A DNA stretch of 30,493 nt from UBA931 sp036825435 (GCA_036825435.1 DAISYG010000019.1:1-30493), one strand, 5' to 3'. Shown: positions 9,093-18,137, counted from the stretch's first letter. Program-made: numbers and translations. Notes: generated by a model not told the origin, from the letters alone.

Positions 9093-9484
9093 CAGTAATC
9101 CTCCAGTCGCTCGCCAGGCATCGCGTACTGAACCTTGGTGTGAAGTGGGAAGATCGTCGTATAACCTGGTACCGGCACCGGATCGGTGCCAGCCAGGTGT
9201 GGATAGACGTACATCACCAAGTCAGGGTTCGGCAGTCTTTTGAATTGGCTTTCGATTTCATTGACTGCCGTTCTGCTGTACGCAGATTGGATGTCGGCCA
9301 CGTCCGCAGCCGGTCGGCGCAAGAGTGACCGCGCATCAATCAATTCACGGTTGAATTCTGTGTCTCCATACCAGATGTCCAGCATCGTTTTTGATTCATC
9401 ATGAGGAAACATTTCCTGTTTTGTTGTCGTGCAACCAAAGAGGAAAAAACTAAGGCAGATCGTTAAAACTGTTCGCATCAGCAT
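9092..9484 (-). CDS. Conjugative transfer region lipoprotein, TIGR03751 family
   Basis: A 130-residue lipoprotein. The ATG at 9484 has AAAGG eight bases upstream; the N-terminus is a short signal with the lipobox LFGC, so Cys is lipidated and the protein is probably in the outer membrane, in the VirB7-like role. The body ends with the PVPGYTTIFPLHTKVQYAMPGE block characteristic of this family. It overlaps the end of the TIGR03752 gene by 35 bases and its stop overlaps the traC start, the same tight order seen in other PFGI-1-like elements. Confidence 0.88.
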   Translation of the reverse strand: MLMRTVLTICLSFFLFGCTTTKQEMFPHDESKTMLDIWYGDTEFNRELIDARSLLRRPAADVADIQSAYSRTAVNEIESQFKRLPNPDLVMYVYPHLAGTDPVPVPGYTTIFPLHTKVQYAMPGERLEDY

Positions 9485-11027
9485 GATGGTCAACCTTTCT
9501 TCCATGTGGTTCGTAGTCAATCGTTATTTCGCGGTCAATGTGGACGGCAATTTCGGCGTGTGGCGGTACATAAACCGCTGCGAACGCTTGTCCGTACAGT
9601 TTGTTGACCCATGATCGGATGTCGTTAACGCCACCCGTCAGAATTGTGTTCAAAGCCTGGTTGCGGTCCGATATGACCGTGCCGCTGCCGCTGTACACGC
9701 TGTTATCGTCATCGGCTAATAGCGATGCAACACCGGCACCGGCAGCGGTGATAAGACTTTGTGTAGATAGGTATTGCTTGGCATTTGATTTCCGTGTTCC
9801 GGAAACACACGGAATACCGTGAGGGTCGGAAATATAACCAATGCCGCCGCGAATGCCGCTGTTGATTGAGGTCGATGTATTGTTGGACTGACCGCGCTTC
9901 AGCGTTGCTTCCGGCTCGGGGACGGTGCGTATCGTGCCGTCCTCAAAAACGAATGTGATCGACTCCACCTGACCGCGAACACACGATAGAGTCCAGTCGC
10001 CGGTGGCCACGCCGCTCATGACGGCGCTGGCGACGTTCGGCAGATCAATGCCATTGGCGGCCAGGTTGTTTTTACCGATCAGCACCTTGAACGGATAAGG
10101 ATCGTTTACTGTGCCGTCGATCGGCACACGACCGATCAATGCCGTCATCACTTTTGACCCCATCAATGTGGAGTTTTCGGCGATGGTGTAATACGGCTCG
10201 GTGTCTTCACCACGTTTTTTTGTATTGGCCAGGTCTTTCTCGCCTTTGAGCTTCGCACGTAATTCTTTTTGACCTTGATCGACCTCTTGGAATGGCATCA
10301 ATGCGGTATTCGAGAACTCATTCGGGAATGTCGCACTTGCTGTCATTGGTTTGTTGGTCTTAGGGTCCATCTGGATGGCGTCAAGCGGCTCGACCCAGAC
10401 CAACGAACCAGGAAAGTATTGTTCAATCACGCCCGACGTGCCGGTCTTGCGCGTAGAGGGCTGACGGCCTCCAATTGGCAGATTGAAAGCATCGCCAAAC
10501 AAGCTTCCGAACTCTTTACCATCTCCATTTTGTAAACCTAATCCAGCCGGAATTTCTTCTTGAGTATCTTCTCCAGATCGCGCAACTCGGCTAGACCCAA
10601 TTTCATTGAATCGATCCTGCATCTTGGACAGCATTTCTTTTGCTTCGGTCTGTGTTTCTGCCAGTTGCCCAGATGCTTTCTCTGCGGCTGTACGAGCGAC
10701 TGATTCGATTCGAGCATCAATGTTGCTCTCGCGCTGTCGCAACCGTTCGTTCTCTTTTAACAACGAATCATTTTGGGTTTTAACATCTTGAAGTTCCTTG
10801 CGAACGCCTTTGATGTGACCAACTAAAGTCGCAAGGGTATCTCTCGGTGTATCACCTTCTACGCCGAGCAGCTTGGCATCTTCCGCGCTGATCCCAAGTT
10901 CACCGAGCTCATTGCCTTGCATTGAGCTTTGTTGTTTTCCAGGGCCTTTGATAACGTTGAAAAAAACGAATATCAACGCGAAGATTACAAGTGGGATTCC
11001 GATTTTCAATAAAGCGTTACTCTTCAT
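9450..11027 (-). CDS. Integrating conjugative element protein, TIGR03752 (PFL_4705), TraB/VirB10-like
   Basis: A 525-residue bitopic protein: one N-terminal membrane helix (about residues 8-26), a coiled coil (about 70-145, many Glu/Lys/Arg heptads), then a beta-rich periplasmic domain. The C-terminal part contains the family blocks IPIDGTVNDPYPFKVLIGKNNLAANG and GGIGYISDPHGIPCVSGTRKSNA in outline. Such proteins take the VirB10/TraB scaffold role, joining inner- and outer-membrane parts of the channel. The start has AAGGAG upstream and follows the TIGR03749 stop by two bases. The equivalence to VirB10 is by domain layout and gene order. Confidence 0.9.
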   Translation of the reverse strand: MKSNALLKIGIPLVIFALIFVFFNVIKGPGKQQSSMQGNELGELGISAEDAKLLGVEGDTPRDTLATLVGHIKGVRKELQDVKTQNDSLLKENERLRQRESNIDARIESVARTAAEKASGQLAETQTEAKEMLSKMQDRFNEIGSSRVARSGEDTQEEIPAGLGLQNGDGKEFGSLFGDAFNLPIGGRQPSTRKTGTSGVIEQYFPGSLVWVEPLDAIQMDPKTNKPMTASATFPNEFSNTALMPFQEVDQGQKELRAKLKGEKDLANTKKRGEDTEPYYTIAENSTLMGSKVMTALIGRVPIDGTVNDPYPFKVLIGKNNLAANGIDLPNVASAVMSGVATGDWTLSCVRGQVESITFVFEDGTIRTVPEPEATLKRGQSNNTSTSINSGIRGGIGYISDPHGIPCVSGTRKSNAKQYLSTQSLITAAGAGVASLLADDDNSVYSGSGTVISDRNQALNTILTGGVNDIRSWVNKLYGQAFAAVYVPPHAEIAVHIDREITIDYEPHGRKVDHHADANSFNDLP

Positions 11028-11029
11028 CG

Positions 11030-11911
11030 TTACTCTCCTTCATCGACATCGGAATCGGTTGCAAACGGTGGCGGGTCTTTTTTGGGTTTTTTATCCTCTT
11101 CTTTGTCGAGGTACGCGAACGGAAGCAAACCGCGATCCAGACCACCGCCTTTGGTAACCAAGTAAACGACGGTTGTGTCCTCGGCTGTTCCGGCGCGATC
11201 AAGATAGTTATGCTGGAACGTTGTTGCATAAAAATCACCTTGGAGCTTACGCGGATCAAGCTTGATGACTTGATCGCCGGTGTTGACAAGCTTCACGGCG
11301 GTGACTGTGTAGCCGCCGAGAGAATATGCAACCAACGGGAAACCGATAATGGCTTCTGTCGGATGCAACCTCAAACGTGAGTTGACCTTGGTTGATACCT
11401 TTTTCAGGCCAGGGATGGGAACCACGGTCCGCATTGGAGCGTAGAGGCTCTGGGCCGCGTAGCGCGTCAATGCGACAGGTGCCGGTATCGCTTGCGACGC
11501 CTTGATCTTCGCCTGATAGCTATCATCCTCCTCGCCATCCGTACCCAATTTAAGCCGTGCATCAACGATGCGGATGGGCTCCAGTACTTCGTTGCTTTGC
11601 ACGGTGACGACATCGAGGAGAATGACTTCCCCGCTTTCAACAACCTGCACCTGGATGCGCGAAGGCGCAATCGGTTCCTCGGCCTTCAAGTAAATCGTGC
11701 CGGCAGCGGATTGAACGCGTAGAACGTTGACAAGACCAGCGTCCATACCAATTCTGACGTTCCGGTCAATGAAAACTGCACGTTCCTGGCCGACAACCAG
11801 CGGTATGGTAAGCGGCAGACGCTCCCACGTCAGAAGTTCGATCGCCCACAGCGCCGAGCTACAAAAAACCGACGCGATCAATGCAAAGAGTAAGAAAATT
11901 CGTTTCATCAT
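11030..11911 (-). CDS. Integrating conjugative element protein, TIGR03749 (PFL_4704, DUF3438), VirB9/TraK-like
   Basis: A 293-residue exported protein with signal peptide (MKRIFLLFALIASVFCSSALWA) followed by a beta-rich mature region. The start EL.TWERLPLTIPLVVGQERAV is typical of this family and resembles secretin-type/TraK proteins that pair with VirB10-like scaffolds at the outer membrane. Two ATGs in tandem (11911 and 11908) overlap the stop of the preceding gene. The C-terminal tail is Lys/Asp/Glu/Pro rich and probably disordered. Role as outer-membrane core component is inferred from family and neighbours. Confidence 0.9.
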   Translation of the reverse strand: MMKRIFLLFALIASVFCSSALWAIELLTWERLPLTIPLVVGQERAVFIDRNVRIGMDAGLVNVLRVQSAAGTIYLKAEEPIAPSRIQVQVVESGEVILLDVVTVQSNEVLEPIRIVDARLKLGTDGEEDDSYQAKIKASQAIPAPVALTRYAAQSLYAPMRTVVPIPGLKKVSTKVNSRLRLHPTEAIIGFPLVAYSLGGYTVTAVKLVNTGDQVIKLDPRKLQGDFYATTFQHNYLDRAGTAEDTTVVYLVTKGGGLDRGLLPFAYLDKEEDKKPKKDPPPFATDSDVDEGE

Positions 11912-12552
11912 CTTTCGTCCTTCGTTTCAACTTCAAGAAGTTGAGGTTTCCCTGTGTAGCAGTCAAAAGCCAATCCCCAAGGATTAAGCTCTGGATCAAT
12001 GTCGTAGCGGATGATTTTTGTCGGGTAACGTACCAATGCTCGTTTAACGGGCTCCGACATAAAGTATTCGTCGGCTGAAATGTCCAGCATTACCCGCCAT
12101 GTGTTGTTGTCGATCTGCTTGACGCGAAATGTGGGATCGTCAGGATAGCCTCGACCTGGTATTTCATAGACGCCTCGGACCCGATTGCGCAGCTCTCCGG
12201 CAATCCGCCTTGACCTCATCTCGCTGTTCAACGTGTCACGACAAGAAGGTGTCAAGAAATTTTGCAAACGATGCAAATTCCTCGCCATGTCCTCTTCGCC
12301 GTTTGTGGGCCAGCGGTTCAGTTGTCCGAAAATGTAATAGCTGAACGCATAAACATTCTCCGGAGGAATATCCCACCATAAACGTGTACTGCCCGAACGA
12401 AGATCGGGTGGAACATGGATGGTGAGGTTTTCTGGTGCCCTGCTCCAGCCAAACCACAAAGCAAAACAAATAACTGCAAGAACCAACAGAGCGATTCGCA
12501 GTGTTTTAATGTGCGCTTTTTGAGCGTCAACTAGAAAACGATATTGGCTCAT
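11908..12552 (-). CDS. Integrating conjugative element protein, TIGR03746 (PFL_4703, DUF2895), TraE/VirB8-like
   Basis: A 214-residue inner-membrane protein with a short cytoplasmic N-terminus, one membrane helix at about residues 20-40, and a periplasmic domain including the WWDIPPENVYAFSYYIFGQLNRWP block. I start it at 12552, because this ATG overlaps the TIGR03750 stop as ATGA and is preceded by purine-rich sequence; the open frame continues to 12693 but there it reads through TIGR03750. The topology matches TraE/VirB8-type assembly factors. Confidence 0.9.
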   Translation of the reverse strand: MSQYRFLVDAQKAHIKTLRIALLVLAVICFALWFGWSRAPENLTIHVPPDLRSGSTRLWWDIPPENVYAFSYYIFGQLNRWPTNGEEDMARNLHRLQNFLTPSCRDTLNSEMRSRRIAGELRNRVRGVYEIPGRGYPDDPTFRVKQIDNNTWRVMLDISADEYFMSEPVKRALVRYPTKIIRYDIDPELNPWGLAFDCYTGKPQLLEVETKDER

Positions 12553-12962
12553 TCTTCGTCTCTCTCTTTGTTGTTCGGAACGATTTCTTTGCTGCGTTTT
12601 GTTGACCAAACGCCACTCCGTAAATTTATCGGGTGACCAACGTTGAGCCCTGTTTTTGACGCGACTTCCCATTGCAAGCTGCGGTGAAACCAAGTGTCCG
12701 GCTTTCCGCGCTTCGACCGCTGCAAGATTCCGCTCGACACGAAAAAAACAATCACCGTAATGACGACCATAATTGAGACGCCGATAGCAATATCGCGGAA
12801 AAGCAAGCCAGCAAAAAAGCCGATGGCCCCACCTGCGATCGAGCCCAGCGAAGCAATGATGAACATCTCGTTCGAGGTCATCCCACGCAACACCACCGGA
12901 TCACGATTCAAGCGATCCGGTAGGAAGTCAATGGTTTGATCGTTTCCGAAATCAACACTCAT
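12549..12962 (-). CDS. Conjugative transfer region protein, TIGR03750 (DUF3487) family
   Basis: A 137-residue inner-membrane protein. The N-terminal block FLPDRLNRDPVVLRGMTSNE is the signature of this family and resembles TraL-type/VirB3 proteins. Two adjacent membrane helices follow at about residues 32-75, then the basic segment LQRSKRGKPDTWFHRSLQW. It sits six bases after the TIGR03745 stop and overlaps the next start. Length is near the family norm with a somewhat longer C-terminus. Confidence 0.9.
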   Translation of the reverse strand: MSVDFGNDQTIDFLPDRLNRDPVVLRGMTSNEMFIIASLGSIAGGAIGFFAGLLFRDIAIGVSIMVVITVIVFFVSSGILQRSKRGKPDTWFHRSLQWEVASKTGLNVGHPINLRSGVWSTKRSKEIVPNNKERDEE

Positions 12963-12968
12963 GGCCGA

Positions 12969-13322
12969 TTAAAGAATGTCTGCGGCTTTGGTCAACAGCC
13001 AGATAATGACAACCAAAAGCAAAATGCCGACAGCAACAACAGCGCCGAAGTCTGACCATTTTTTCTTCTGGTTCTGCACTTCCGAGAAAACATGAACACC
13101 GTGCCATGCAACAGCCGTGAACCCGAGGGCAGCGATGAGCAGTCCACCGAACACAAAGGCATCGTAAGAATAGTTCTGCATCGTCTCAAAGATGCCTGAG
13201 CCCTGGCCGCGTGTTGGGTCTTCGACGGTGGGCAGCGCGGCACTTACCGCAGTACCGTAAACAGCCAGCATGATCCCAGAAAACCATGACGCGATTTTTT
13301 TAATACTTTTCCCTATATACAT
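12969..13322 (-). CDS. Integrating conjugative element membrane protein, TIGR03745 (PFL_4702, DUF2976); pilin-like
   Basis: A 117-residue protein with a signal-like first hydrophobic segment (SGIMLAVYGTAVSAALP), then the family motif DPTRGQGSGIFETMQNYSYD and two membrane helices. It resembles VirB2-type pilin subunits in layout (signal, two helices, small size), although that is inference. Start at 13322 is chosen because GAGGAG lies eight bases upstream; the frame extends further but without a better site. It stands in the standard slot between TIGR03758 and TIGR03750. Confidence 0.9.
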   Translation of the reverse strand: MYIGKSIKKIASWFSGIMLAVYGTAVSAALPTVEDPTRGQGSGIFETMQNYSYDAFVFGGLLIAALGFTAVAWHGVHVFSEVQNQKKKWSDFGAVVAVGILLLVVIIWLLTKAADIL

Positions 13323-13345
13323 TTTTTTTACTCCTCTTCCTTCTG

Positions 13346-13600
13346 TTAAGACAACCAAAAAAAGATCAAGATAAGAAGCATCACCAGCAATCGAAGGACT
13401 GCTCCCCCTGCTGGTCCACTATTAAGTGATTTGTTTGCCCACCCTCTATAGATCAGCACACATGCCCACGCTATCCAGAGAAAAACGATCGTGAAGGCGA
13501 TTCCCGACCAGACAACAGAGCTTGTGAAAACGGATGAACCTGCGCTGACTTCAAACGCTGTTTTCTGTTCTGCCGTCATCGCAAACAGCGTCATCCACAT
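13346..13600 (-). CDS. Integrating conjugative element protein, TIGR03758 (PFL_4701, DUF3262) family
   Basis: An 84-residue protein with two membrane helices at about residues 28-50 and 66-83, preceded by a short polar N-terminus (MTAEQKTAFEVSAG) seen across this family. The ATG overlaps the RAQPRD gene stop by one base (TAATG) and AAGGAG lies eight bases upstream, so this start is well supported. Like TIGR03745 it could be a pilin-like or channel membrane subunit. Confidence 0.88.
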   Translation of the reverse strand: MWMTLFAMTAEQKTAFEVSAGSSVFTSSVVWSGIAFTIVFLWIAWACVLIYRGWANKSLNSGPAGGAVLRLLVMLLILIFFWLS

Positions 13601-13905
13601 TACTTTTTCTCCTTGCGATAATTGGCCTCAAAATCAACGACCTCTCGCGGCTGCGCCCGAACCGGTGTGAGGTAAAGCTCAACGCCGGTGCGGATTGCCT
13701 CCAAGTCCTTCTTGAACTGCTCGTAATCGAAGTTGTAGCGCTGGCCAGAAAGCTTTTGTGACGACTGCTCGCTGACCAACACAACCTGCTCGATATTGTT
13801 GAGTTGCTCCAACACCATTTTCAGTTGCTCGCGCTCGACTTCGCTCTGAGCGACTGACATGCTGCTCAAACAAAAAAATACGATTCCAATCAACATTTGC
13901 TTCAT
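13600..13905 (-). CDS. RAQPRD-family integrative conjugative element protein (TIGR01690)
   Basis: A 101-residue periplasmic protein with a signal peptide ending SMSVAQS. It contains the name-giving motif as RAQPRE in the context LTPVRAQPREVVDFEANYR near the C-terminus. The middle is helical. The start at 13905 has GGGAG six bases upstream; the frame runs back to 13959 through the previous gene. This family is nearly diagnostic for ICEs of the PFGI-1/ICEHin1056 group. Biochemical role unknown. One point of variation: the last motif residue is Glu instead of Asp. Confidence 0.93.
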   Translation of the reverse strand: MKQMLIGIVFFCLSSMSVAQSEVEREQLKMVLEQLNNIEQVVLVSEQSSQKLSGQRYNFDYEQFKKDLEAIRTGVELYLTPVRAQPREVVDFEANYRKEKK

Positions 13906-13918
13906 TTGAACTCCCAAG

Positions 13919-14233
13919 TTAAACCTGCTCCGACACATACCGCTTCCAGAACAATGCAAAACCCGCTGTCAACGGATATGCAAAACCGTAAGGCGACGGA
14001 CCAAAATCAGAACTGCTGCTCATCATCACCACTGCTTTCAAAATAGGCGCGACCGTCAGCAACTCGTACCCATCTGCCTGAATTTCATTGAGGTGTTTCT
14101 GAGCCGACTTAGTTTCAAAAAACATCGCAACGTCAGGCTCAAGCGGCAGCTCTTTCTTCTTGAAAAAAGCGACGCCCGTTTGCTGCTCCTTGTATGAAAC
14201 GGGTAGATAGGTTGTTTTGTGTTCAACAGGCAT
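13919..14233 (-). CDS. Unknown protein in transfer operon, between TIGR03747 and RAQPRD genes
   Basis: A 104-residue protein without signal peptide, mostly soluble, with a weakly hydrophobic segment at about residues 80-96. The start has GGAG close upstream and the gene fits the spacing of the operon on both sides (10 bases after TIGR03747, 13 before RAQPRD). Its fold looks mixed alpha/beta (KHLNEIQADGYELLTVAPI resembles a small DUF-type protein with a helix followed by a strand). I do not recognise the family. Role in transfer is inferred from position only. Confidence 0.7.
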   Translation of the reverse strand: MPVEHKTTYLPVSYKEQQTGVAFFKKKELPLEPDVAMFFETKSAQKHLNEIQADGYELLTVAPILKAVVMMSSSSDFGPSPYGFAYPLTAGFALFWKRYVSEQV

Positions 14234-14243
14234 GTGTGATCTC

Positions 14244-14975
14244 CTACAAATACTTTTTGAACGTCGATGTGGTGATTAACACCGCAAGACCAAGTGCAAA
14301 AGCACATGGCACCAGAACCAAGATCGGATGAATGGAAACCGGACAAGCCAGGTAGATGAACCAGGGCGCGATCAGAAGAGGGACGATCATGTTGCGCGCG
14401 CGGTGATACACAAAACTCGATTCGCGACCGGCACCGAATTTCCGCAGATCGCGCCGCATCAATCCGTCTGTCGCACCTACCAAGACGGCCAAAATGAACA
14501 AAGGAATGGACAAGACCAGAACCATCAACCGCACCGTGAAGGTCAGCACGGTGTAAATCGAAGCAAGGACATAATCCTCGATCGCAAGGTAAACACTCGA
14601 CATGGTGCCGAGCACACCGCCCTGCTGACTGTTGATCGCGGCTTGTTTGGTAAAGTCAATGAAACCGCTTTTGACGAACGCCCACTCATACACCTGGTCC
14701 AGGATGTACGCGACTGTTTGACCTGGTTGTTGAAAAATAAGTGATTGTCGGAAGTTCTCGGAAAGCCAACCAAGTTCGCGGTTGAACATTGAAAGAGAAT
14801 GGTTCCAGCCCTCTGCCGACCAGAAGAAAGCCAAGCCTATCCATTCGAAAACAAGCGACAGAATCAATGAACCGAGAAGCACGGCAAGAATACGAAACGG
14901 CAGACCGAGCGTTTTACCGATCAGTCCTTGACGCTTTTCCTGCGTCCGTTCAGCGGTTCTTACAGCGCCAGCCAT
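14244..14975 (-). CDS. Integrating conjugative element membrane protein, TIGR03747 (PFL_4697, DUF4400) family
   Basis: A 243-residue inner-membrane protein. The ATG at 14975 overlaps the previous stop as TAATG and has GAGGG seven bases upstream, so the shorter form is preferred over the frame reaching 15005. A basic cytoplasmic N-terminus is followed by four predicted helices, with the block AFVKSGFIDFTKQAA between helices one and two and DGLMRRDLRKFGAGRESSFVYHRA after helix three, both typical for the family. It follows traD in this ICE class and may anchor or assist the coupling protein. Confidence 0.9.
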   Translation of the reverse strand: MAGAVRTAERTQEKRQGLIGKTLGLPFRILAVLLGSLILSLVFEWIGLAFFWSAEGWNHSLSMFNRELGWLSENFRQSLIFQQPGQTVAYILDQVYEWAFVKSGFIDFTKQAAINSQQGGVLGTMSSVYLAIEDYVLASIYTVLTFTVRLMVLVLSIPLFILAVLVGATDGLMRRDLRKFGAGRESSFVYHRARNMIVPLLIAPWFIYLACPVSIHPILVLVPCAFALGLAVLITTSTFKKYL

Positions 14976-15274
14976 TAATGAACCCTCACCTGTCGAAGAT
15001 GACACTCAAGACGGACTCGCCCAAGATTCGGGTCGTTTATCCATAGCGTGAGTAGATCGCCTGTTTCTGACGTTGATTCGACTTGAGGATCAAATTGAAG
15101 TCTCGAAAGTTCAGCAATCAGTGAACCGGAATCAAGATGAAGAGCTTTTTTGAGCACACCCTGCAACAAAAACGAAGCGTCTTTGATGTTCCAAACTTCG
15201 GCAGTGGTCTGAACAAAAATGCTCGCAATCGCAGGTTTTGAAGAAATGGCAGGTTGTGCGTTATTGGTATTCAT
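14975..15274 (-). CDS. Unknown small protein between traD and TIGR03747
   Basis: About 99 residues, soluble, with a disordered Asn/Ser/Pro-rich start and a compact second half (FVQTTAEVWNIKDASFLLQGVLKKAL, then a strand-rich end). The start is uncertain: 15274 leaves a 13-base gap after the traD stop, while 15325 or 15307 would overlap the traD end; purine-rich sequence lies before both, but that sequence also encodes TraD's acidic tail and so is weak evidence. The stop is overlapped by the next start. Many elements of this class have TIGR03747 directly after traD, so this gene may be a lineage-specific addition. Family not recognised. Confidence 0.65.
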   Translation of the reverse strand: MNTNNAQPAISSKPAIASIFVQTTAEVWNIKDASFLLQGVLKKALHLDSGSLIAELSRLQFDPQVESTSETGDLLTLWINDPNLGRVRLECHLRQVRVH

Positions 15275-15287
15275 TTCGTTTTCGCTC

Positions 15288-17543
15288 TCACTCGAAATCT
15301 TCGTCATCGGTTGTCGATTGCTCATTCGTCTCTTCCTCTTCTTCAGCTCCGTAATCCCCGTTTTCTTCATCAGAGAAGACGCCATTCATTTCATCGTCTG
15401 TCATTACTTCGGTATCGACTCGTCCGAGCATCGGATCGGACATTTGCGAAAACATTGCCATCGAGGTAGCCATGCCGCTTGTCGTTTCCCACCAGTTGCC
15501 AGCATTCGGGTTGTAATTTTTCCGCATGATGTCGGCGAGCTCTGCAACGTTTTCAGGAATTTCATCGTTTGCGTCGAACTTCGGCAGCGGCATTCGTACC
15601 TTCCAAAGCTCCCCACCCTGCTGCAGGGAGTACATTTGACCTTTCGGCAGCTTGACGATGTGCGCTGGCTCGATCATCGCAACTTGAGTAGCGCTGATAC
15701 GATCTTGATTGGAACTGGTGAAGTCTGTCGCAGCGGTTGGGTCTGCGCTGTCCGACGCACCAGATACCAAAGTACGTTGGAGAATCTGAACTTTGGGAAG
15801 CTGGTCGGTTAATAGTTTTGCGCTCAATGTCTCGCGGACGCGCAACATCTGCAGCGTATTGAAGTTGCCGACGACCTGCCCTGCTTTCGCACGGTTTCCA
15901 GTTCGTGCTTCCACGTCGGACAAGGTTTGTGTGTACGCAGTGACTTGATATCCTGCACCGCCGCCCTTGTTGACCATGGGTATGAATTCATCACCCATCA
16001 GTTCGTTGAATTCATCCGCATGGATATTGATCGGCACCTTCTTATCGGCTTGGGCTCCAGGAACATCACCATCGACGCCAAACTTGTAGATGTGACCGGC
16101 AACGGAAACGAGGTCTGCAAACATCGAATTGCCGACTGCTGCCGCCACATCTGCGTCAGCCAACGCATCGAGGCCGACATAGACAATTCCTCTTTTACGG
16201 ATGACTTGCATCCAATCAAAGATTGGTCGTGTATCGTTGATGTCCGTGTAATTCGGTGCCAGCAGTTGCGCGGTTTTGCCGGTTGTGAGTTTTTCCAACA
16301 ACGGCAAAAGTGAAGCGACGATCTTGTCAAAGTACGTCCTGTCGTAGCGCACCGCGCTGCGCAGACCGTCCATCACATCATCGTAGATTTTCATCTGTGA
16401 TATGTACTGCTCGATCGCAACCACTTCCCTGTCTCGACCTCGCATGTTGATTGGAACGTTTTTATCGTTGACCCTGTTTGCAATTTCGATAATCTGATCC
16501 CAGGCCTTCGGATACTTGCTTGCGTTGTCGTTCAGGAGCTTCTTCGCATATTCGACAAACAAGTTGTCAATATTGACGACGTATCTGGAAATCAACGTGT
16601 AATCTGGTCGGTGACCAAGAGCTACCAGCGCACGAGAAATGATATTGACGAACCTCCAGGCGAATTGCTTGAACGCTGCGCTGTTGCCATCACCGGAGAG
16701 CTGACCGGCAACACGCGTTGGGATTTCGGTCAAACGAGAAAAGCGACCAATGGCGTTGTAGCGTGAAGATAGATCGGGATAGCCAAGATGGAAAACATAG
16801 AATTCTTTATCGCGGCCTGCACGTTTGGCTTCTGTGTAGGTTCTCAAGAGCAGGTCAGCGTCTCCCTTCGGATCGAAAACGATCGTCACGTCGCCACGAT
16901 GAATGTCCTGCGTCACATAAACCTCGCACAGCCGCGTTTTGCCAACGCGGGTAGTGCCGAGTACCAAGGTGTGTCCAACGCGCTCAGAAAGCGGCAAAAA
17001 CACGTCCTTTTCGTCGGTTTCAACACCATGCAGTAGTGGCGAGCCACCGACATCAGGTAATGGTCGTACCGGATTGAATGGGCTGTCCAAAGAAGTGAGC
17101 CGTGATAACGGCATCAAAACGCTGACACCCTCCGCCCAACGTTCGAATGAACGCGCTGCGCGGTACAAGGCTGACGGCTCGACGTATTCAGCGACTTTGG
17201 GGTCAAGCGCATCGGTCATCCGCTGCGTATGAATTCGGCCCCATTTGAACCCCCTGCCAAGCCACAGGAATTTATTGCTGACCGGAATTTCCTTGCTGGT
17301 CATCGCAAAACGAGACAAGCGCCGGAGATTATGTTGATAGCGGACAACATCGAAGCCCTGCTTTGCGCGTACCGCACCGAAAATCCCGAACAAAATGGCA
17401 AAGGCGATGCCGAGTTGAGGCGTCAGCGAAAGAACCCACGGAGCTTTCAAACTCAAGAACACCGCGCAAGCGCAAATCGTCGCCGTATAGAGCTCAACGG
17501 GGGGTCGGAGTTTGGTAGAAAGAACGTGTTGTTCGCCAGCCAT
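15288..17543 (-). CDS. traD: Conjugative coupling factor TraD, SXT/TOL subfamily (TIGR03743)
   Basis: A 751-residue VirD4-type coupling ATPase that brings the relaxase-DNA complex to the channel. Two N-terminal membrane helices lie at about residues 22-38 and 44-60. Walker A GTTRVGKT is at about residues 194-201 and Walker B NIHADEFNEL at about 503-512. The C-terminal tail is strongly acidic (EEEEETNEQSTTDDEDFE), as in coupling proteins that dock relaxosome proteins. The start has GAGGG five bases upstream and comes 19 bases after the TIGR03765 stop. All expected motifs are intact. Confidence 0.95.
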   Translation of the reverse strand: MAGEQHVLSTKLRPPVELYTATICACAVFLSLKAPWVLSLTPQLGIAFAILFGIFGAVRAKQGFDVVRYQHNLRRLSRFAMTSKEIPVSNKFLWLGRGFKWGRIHTQRMTDALDPKVAEYVEPSALYRAARSFERWAEGVSVLMPLSRLTSLDSPFNPVRPLPDVGGSPLLHGVETDEKDVFLPLSERVGHTLVLGTTRVGKTRLCEVYVTQDIHRGDVTIVFDPKGDADLLLRTYTEAKRAGRDKEFYVFHLGYPDLSSRYNAIGRFSRLTEIPTRVAGQLSGDGNSAAFKQFAWRFVNIISRALVALGHRPDYTLISRYVVNIDNLFVEYAKKLLNDNASKYPKAWDQIIEIANRVNDKNVPINMRGRDREVVAIEQYISQMKIYDDVMDGLRSAVRYDRTYFDKIVASLLPLLEKLTTGKTAQLLAPNYTDINDTRPIFDWMQVIRKRGIVYVGLDALADADVAAAVGNSMFADLVSVAGHIYKFGVDGDVPGAQADKKVPINIHADEFNELMGDEFIPMVNKGGGAGYQVTAYTQTLSDVEARTGNRAKAGQVVGNFNTLQMLRVRETLSAKLLTDQLPKVQILQRTLVSGASDSADPTAATDFTSSNQDRISATQVAMIEPAHIVKLPKGQMYSLQQGGELWKVRMPLPKFDANDEIPENVAELADIMRKNYNPNAGNWWETTSGMATSMAMFSQMSDPMLGRVDTEVMTDDEMNGVFSDEENGDYGAEEEEETNEQSTTDDEDFE

Positions 17544-17562
17544 GATTCCCTCGCAAAGCCCT

Positions 17563-18129
17563 TTATTGATCCATCGCCGTGCGCGTAATCAACACAGGGT
17601 AAGTAGTGACGCCCAAATGAGCATTGAAATCATCTCCGCTGGCGGGGATGATGGTGAGGTCAGGCGCGATGGCACGAATCGCCTGCAGCGCCGACATGTC
17701 CGGTACATTGACGGCCATGCCAACCGCGCCGAGCTCTTTCAATTTCGATGCGCGTTGTTTCAGCCATGCCGAAGATAATTCATCGGCACCTACGAGAAAA
17801 ATCGGAACAACAAGACCCGAAGCATTAATCGGCTTCCCTTCCACCTTACCTGGCGAGAGTTTGTTGCTGACCACCGGCAACATGTCAGCTTCGGTGATCG
17901 ATCGCTGAATGGGTGCCATGTCCTTGATCGCCGAAGTTTGCGGATCGGCATTGATGGTTTCGTAATACGGCAATGCTGGTTTTCCACCTAAATCCTCAAC
18001 AACGATTAACCCTTCGCTCTCTTGGACAGGCACACGCAAAGGTTTAGTGTTCAGTGGAATTTTTTCTTGACCAAAACAAAGCGTAGAAAAGCCAAAACAA
18101 ATCAAGAACAATGCAGATAGTTTTTTCAT
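17563..18129 (-). CDS. Integrating conjugative element protein, TIGR03765 (PFL_4695) family
   Basis: A 188-residue periplasmic protein. The start at 18129 is set by AGGAG six bases upstream and a normal signal peptide (MKKLSALFLICFGFSTLCFGQ). The mature part holds EGLIVVEDLGGKPALPYYETIN, and the C-terminal half LGAVGMAVNVPDMSALQ...LTIIPASGDDFNAHLGVTTYPVLIT is typical of the family. It lies between the transglycosylase and traD, as in PFGI-1. No enzymatic motif is evident; role in the envelope part of the transfer apparatus is inferred. Confidence 0.9.
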   Translation of the reverse strand: MKKLSALFLICFGFSTLCFGQEKIPLNTKPLRVPVQESEGLIVVEDLGGKPALPYYETINADPQTSAIKDMAPIQRSITEADMLPVVSNKLSPGKVEGKPINASGLVVPIFLVGADELSSAWLKQRASKLKELGAVGMAVNVPDMSALQAIRAIAPDLTIIPASGDDFNAHLGVTTYPVLITRTAMDQ

Positions 18130-18137
18130 TGTTTCTC

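Noticed and set aside
12552..12693. A longer N-terminus for TIGR03746
   Set aside because: The extra 47 codons lie within TIGR03750 in another frame; the ATGA overlap at 12552 gives the expected family start.
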